From an uncultured Ruminococcus sp. (GTDB lineage Bacteria > Bacillota > Clostridia > Oscillospirales > CAG-272), in the NCBI GenBank assembly GCA_902778985.1, contig CACYZS010000063.1, positions 1 through 6,841 of the forward strand: a stretch of 6,841 bases of DNA. The letters are read 5' to 3'. Positions 5,156 through 6,841 of this stretch are shown here, one piece after another. The notes under the pieces are model-generated. The model was given only the letters and a program-made list of their open reading frames with translations, was not told the origin of the DNA and made no database searches. Within the stretch, counting starts at the first letter, position 1. Every line of letters begins with the position of its first letter. The position numbers and the translations under genes were made by a program.

Positions 5156-6463
5156 TTAATCGTCGAGTTCGTACCACATCGTCGAGGGGACGGTAACGCC
5201 CTCATCGACGTCCAGCGTGGTGGCGACGGGGTTGGTCACCTTGCGGACGTTCTGCACGAAATCGGAGCCGATGGTCGCCGAGTAGTCCGCGATCTCGAAG
5301 TAGCCCTTTCCATCCTTCATTTTCGTCGAATCGAGGAACGCGCCGTGCAGATACAGGTTGTCGTTTTCCGTGTATTCGATCCCGCCCTGACCGTCGGACG
5401 CGGCAGAGAAGAGTTTGCGGTCGGAGTTGTCGTTGCCCCATCTGTGATCGGTGCCGGAATTGTGGAAAACGAGGTCGCCGTCGATATAAACCCAGAGTTG
5501 AATGTAATAGGTCGCCTCTGCGCCACCCTTGACCTCGGTCGGGTTCGTCAGTTCCTCGCGGAAGCGGATGCTGACGCGATGCCAACCCCACTGCGTGTCT
5601 CCGAGCGGTTGTCCGTCACCCTTGTTCGCGCCGCCGATATTCGGGTAGGCAGTTTCGTCGTCGACCGTGTTCTCAAATCTCGGATACGGACAGTCGGGTT
5701 CGGGCGATCCGTATGCGGTAAATCCGCCCCCGAACTTACAGATGCACCATCTGGACTCGGTGCCGGTCGCAAGTTCCAGACGGACGATACCCATGTTTCC
5801 GTTCGAGCCGCTCTGATTGGGAACGAATCTTGTATCGATCGCAGGCATGGCGTTACCGGTGTTATAGAGGTTCAGAAGCGACTCGTTCCAAAGGAACGAA
5901 AATTCAACCAAAAGGTCGTTTCCATCGGGATGTTCGTCGGTCGCGTAGAAGTGTTCCGCCCCCCGGATTTCACCGAGCGTCGCGTAGTTCTTGCTGTACT
6001 TTCCGCCCGACGTGGTAAGGATCTTGACGTCGTGTTCGAAGGTTAACTCCTGGTCGACCTTCTTTCCGCAGTTAGAGCAGGTGCCGGTTCTGAATCCGGT
6101 CGGATCGAGCAGCGTCGGCGCGTCGGTCACCCATTCGTCAACCACGTGCGCGTCGGGATTGATCGGGATCTCTTCGATCGTTTCATCGATCTGGGCGCCG
6201 CACTCGGAGCAGAACTTATACTTGAGACCGGTGGAACGGCAGGTCGGCTCGGTTTCGATGAAAAACTCGGATTCGGGAGTGTGGACGTGCGGCGGCAGGG
6301 TGGGTTCCGCCTCGGTCGTCGCCGCGGTCGTAACCGACGTGTCGACAGTTGCGGGTGCCGCGGTCGTCGCGTCCTTTTTGCCCTTTTTGTCGCAGGAAGC
6401 GAACGCAAAGACGCAGAGAACGAGACACAGGATCAATGCGAGCGTGACAGACAGTTTTTTCAT
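5156..6463 (-). CDS. Lipoprotein with CxxC repeats and probable beta-sandwich (ConA/LamG-like) domain, function unknown
   Basis: The 435-residue protein has a lipoprotein signal peptide: MKK, a hydrophobic stretch (4-22) and lipobox FASC with the lipidated C24, so it should be anchored on the outer face of the membrane. A Lys then Thr/Ala-rich linker covers 25-58. Two related segments follow. Repeat 1 runs from about 62 to 106, with PTC at 73-75, G79 and CSECG at 85-89. Repeat 2 runs from about 107 to 145, with PTLLDPTG at 116-123 and CSNCG at 129-133; the isolated first Cys is lost in repeat 2. These resemble repeats seen in clostridial surface proteins and could bind a metal. The rest (about 150-435) is rich in predicted beta strands, including WGWHRVSIRF (292-301) and YYIQLWVYIDGDLVFHN (319-335). 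This pattern is typical of ConA/LamG-type sandwich folds that bind glycans, but the fold is inferred. No catalytic residues were recognised. The start has AAGGAGT at 6469-6475. Confidence 0.82.
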   Translation of the reverse strand: MKKLSVTLALILCLVLCVFAFASCDKKGKKDATTAAPATVDTSVTTAATTEAEPTLPPHVHTPESEFFIETEPTCRSTGLKYKFCSECGAQIDETIEEIPINPDAHVVDEWVTDAPTLLDPTGFRTGTCSNCGKKVDQELTFEHDVKILTTSGGKYSKNYATLGEIRGAEHFYATDEHPDGNDLLVEFSFLWNESLLNLYNTGNAMPAIDTRFVPNQSGSNGNMGIVRLELATGTESRWCICKFGGGFTAYGSPEPDCPYPRFENTVDDETAYPNIGGANKGDGQPLGDTQWGWHRVSIRFREELTNPTEVKGGAEATYYIQLWVYIDGDLVFHNSGTDHRWGNDNSDRKLFSAASDGQGGIEYTENDNLYLHGAFLDSTKMKDGKGYFEIADYSATIGSDFVQNVRKVTNPVATTLDVDEGVTVPSTMWYELDD

Positions 6464-6549
6464 AACCTACTCCTTCATATTTTGCTCCGGGCGCATCCCG
6501 GGTGAATACGGAAAGAATCGTCAAATGAACTGAAAACGTCAGCGGTTCC
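6464..6549 (-). other. 5' leader of the lipoprotein mRNA
   Basis: The leader between the expected transcription start (near 6549) and the ATG is about 85 bases, longer than those of holB and ferredoxin. It contains a small hairpin, CCGGG/CCCGG (6486-6490 and 6496-6500), about 10 bases upstream of the ribosome-binding site. No known riboswitch class was recognised. Confidence 0.45.
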
Positions 6550-6555
6550 TTTTCA

Positions 6556-6584
6556 ATTATAACATATATTATTTGTCGTGTCAA
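6556..6584 (-). promoter_or_regulatory. Consensus SigA promoter of the lipoprotein gene
   Basis: On the minus strand TTGACA (6584-6579) and TATAAT (6561-6556) are 17 bases apart, with an extended -10, TGTTATAAT. Both boxes match consensus perfectly and the spacer is AT-rich, suggesting strong constitutive expression unless repressed. It begins 13 bases after the stop codon of the gene to the right. Confidence 0.92.
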
Positions 6585-6597
6585 TCGGGAATGGGGG

Positions 6598-6841
6598 TTA
6601 TCCCGCGTCCTCTTCGGTCGTCTCCAAAAGGAAACTGACCGGACGGAACCCGTCGTTGCAGGAGATCATGGCAGACCGGGGATCCTTCATCCACCCGTCG
6701 TAGAGGTTCTGCGCCCCGTGCGCGAGCGCCATAACGAAGGGGGAGAGCGTTTCCCACGCGCTGTCGCAGAAGCCGTCGGGCTTTTTCCACCCGTCGCAGA
6801 GAAAGGTCTGTCCGACCGTCATCCCGCAGGCGTGTTCGATC
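6598..6841 (-). CDS. TIGR04076-like small protein, C-terminal part (function unknown)
   Basis: The frame is open from the right window edge to TAA at 6598-6600, giving 80 residues with the N-terminus missing. An internal ATG at 6822 lacks a ribosome-binding site and interrupts the conserved region, so it is not taken as the start. Seen: an EHACGM segment at the edge, then DGWKKPDGFCDSAWETLSPFV, then MALAHGAQNLYDGWMKDP, then ISCNDGFRPVSFLLE. This pattern matches from memory the TIGR04076 family of short (around 100 residues) clostridial and archaeal proteins with conserved Cys and aromatic residues. Four Cys are visible, in HAC, FLC, GFC and ISC. No biochemical function is established to my knowledge. 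No terminator was seen between its stop and the lipoprotein promoter. Confidence 0.85.
   Translation of the reverse strand, partial: IEHACGMTVGQTFLCDGWKKPDGFCDSAWETLSPFVMALAHGAQNLYDGWMKDPRSAMISCNDGFRPVSFLLETTEEDAG

Noticed and set aside
5129..6046. Plus-strand open frame of 305 codons opposite the lipoprotein gene
   Set aside because: It starts inside the lipoprotein terminator hairpin, has no family match, and lies opposite a gene with signal peptide, promoter and terminator.

Overview
The window looks like chromosomal DNA from a GC-rich, low-copy-tRNA region of a Gram-positive anaerobe, most likely a member of the Clostridia. The basis is the gene set and order (holB, ricT/yaaT, trmN6, rsmI, as in the Bacillus subtilis replication-origin-proximal region), an 8Fe-8S clostridial-type ferredoxin, a lipoprotein with a Thr-rich linker and CxxC repeats of a kind common in gut Clostridia, a TIGR04076-like gene, and textbook SigA promoters with strong Shine-Dalgarno sites. 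No genus can be named from the sequence alone.

Layout from left to right. (1) 1-333, minus strand: the 5' part of rsmA, cut by the window edge. (2) 334-922: about 590 bases without a protein gene. It holds two plus-strand tRNA units, each with its own promoter and terminator: tRNA-Thr(CGT) at 420-494 and tRNA-Gly(CCC) at 666-739. They are followed by a dense set of inverted repeats (731-792 and 809-911) that the tRNA genes do not explain. (3) 923-2625, minus strand: rsmI and trmN6 as a translationally coupled pair overlapping by ATGA. (4) 2658-2957, minus strand: a monocistronic ferredoxin unit with its own promoter and terminator. (5) 3001-5091, minus strand: holB followed by ricT, behind a consensus promoter. 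(6) 5106-6584, minus strand: a complete lipoprotein unit with consensus promoter, 5' leader, gene and terminator. (7) 6598-6841, minus strand: the 3' part of a TIGR04076-like gene, cut by the right edge.

How the genes fit together. rsmA, rsmI, trmN6 and the two tRNAs all serve translation: 16S rRNA methylation, tRNA A37 methylation and decoding. holB encodes the clamp-loader delta-prime subunit. ricT encodes the cysteine-rich PSP1 protein of the RicAFT iron-sulfur complex, which controls RNA maturation and development in B. subtilis. Compared with B. subtilis, yabA and yazA are missing between these genes, and a ferredoxin sits where yabA would be. The lipoprotein and the TIGR04076-like gene are of unknown function and look like a lineage-specific flank.

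Nothing here is a clear new defence or mobile system. The strongest leads are the multi-helix inverted-repeat element at 809-911, the inverted copy of the tRNA-Gly 3' end around its terminator, the ferredoxin next to ricT, and the two-part lipoprotein.
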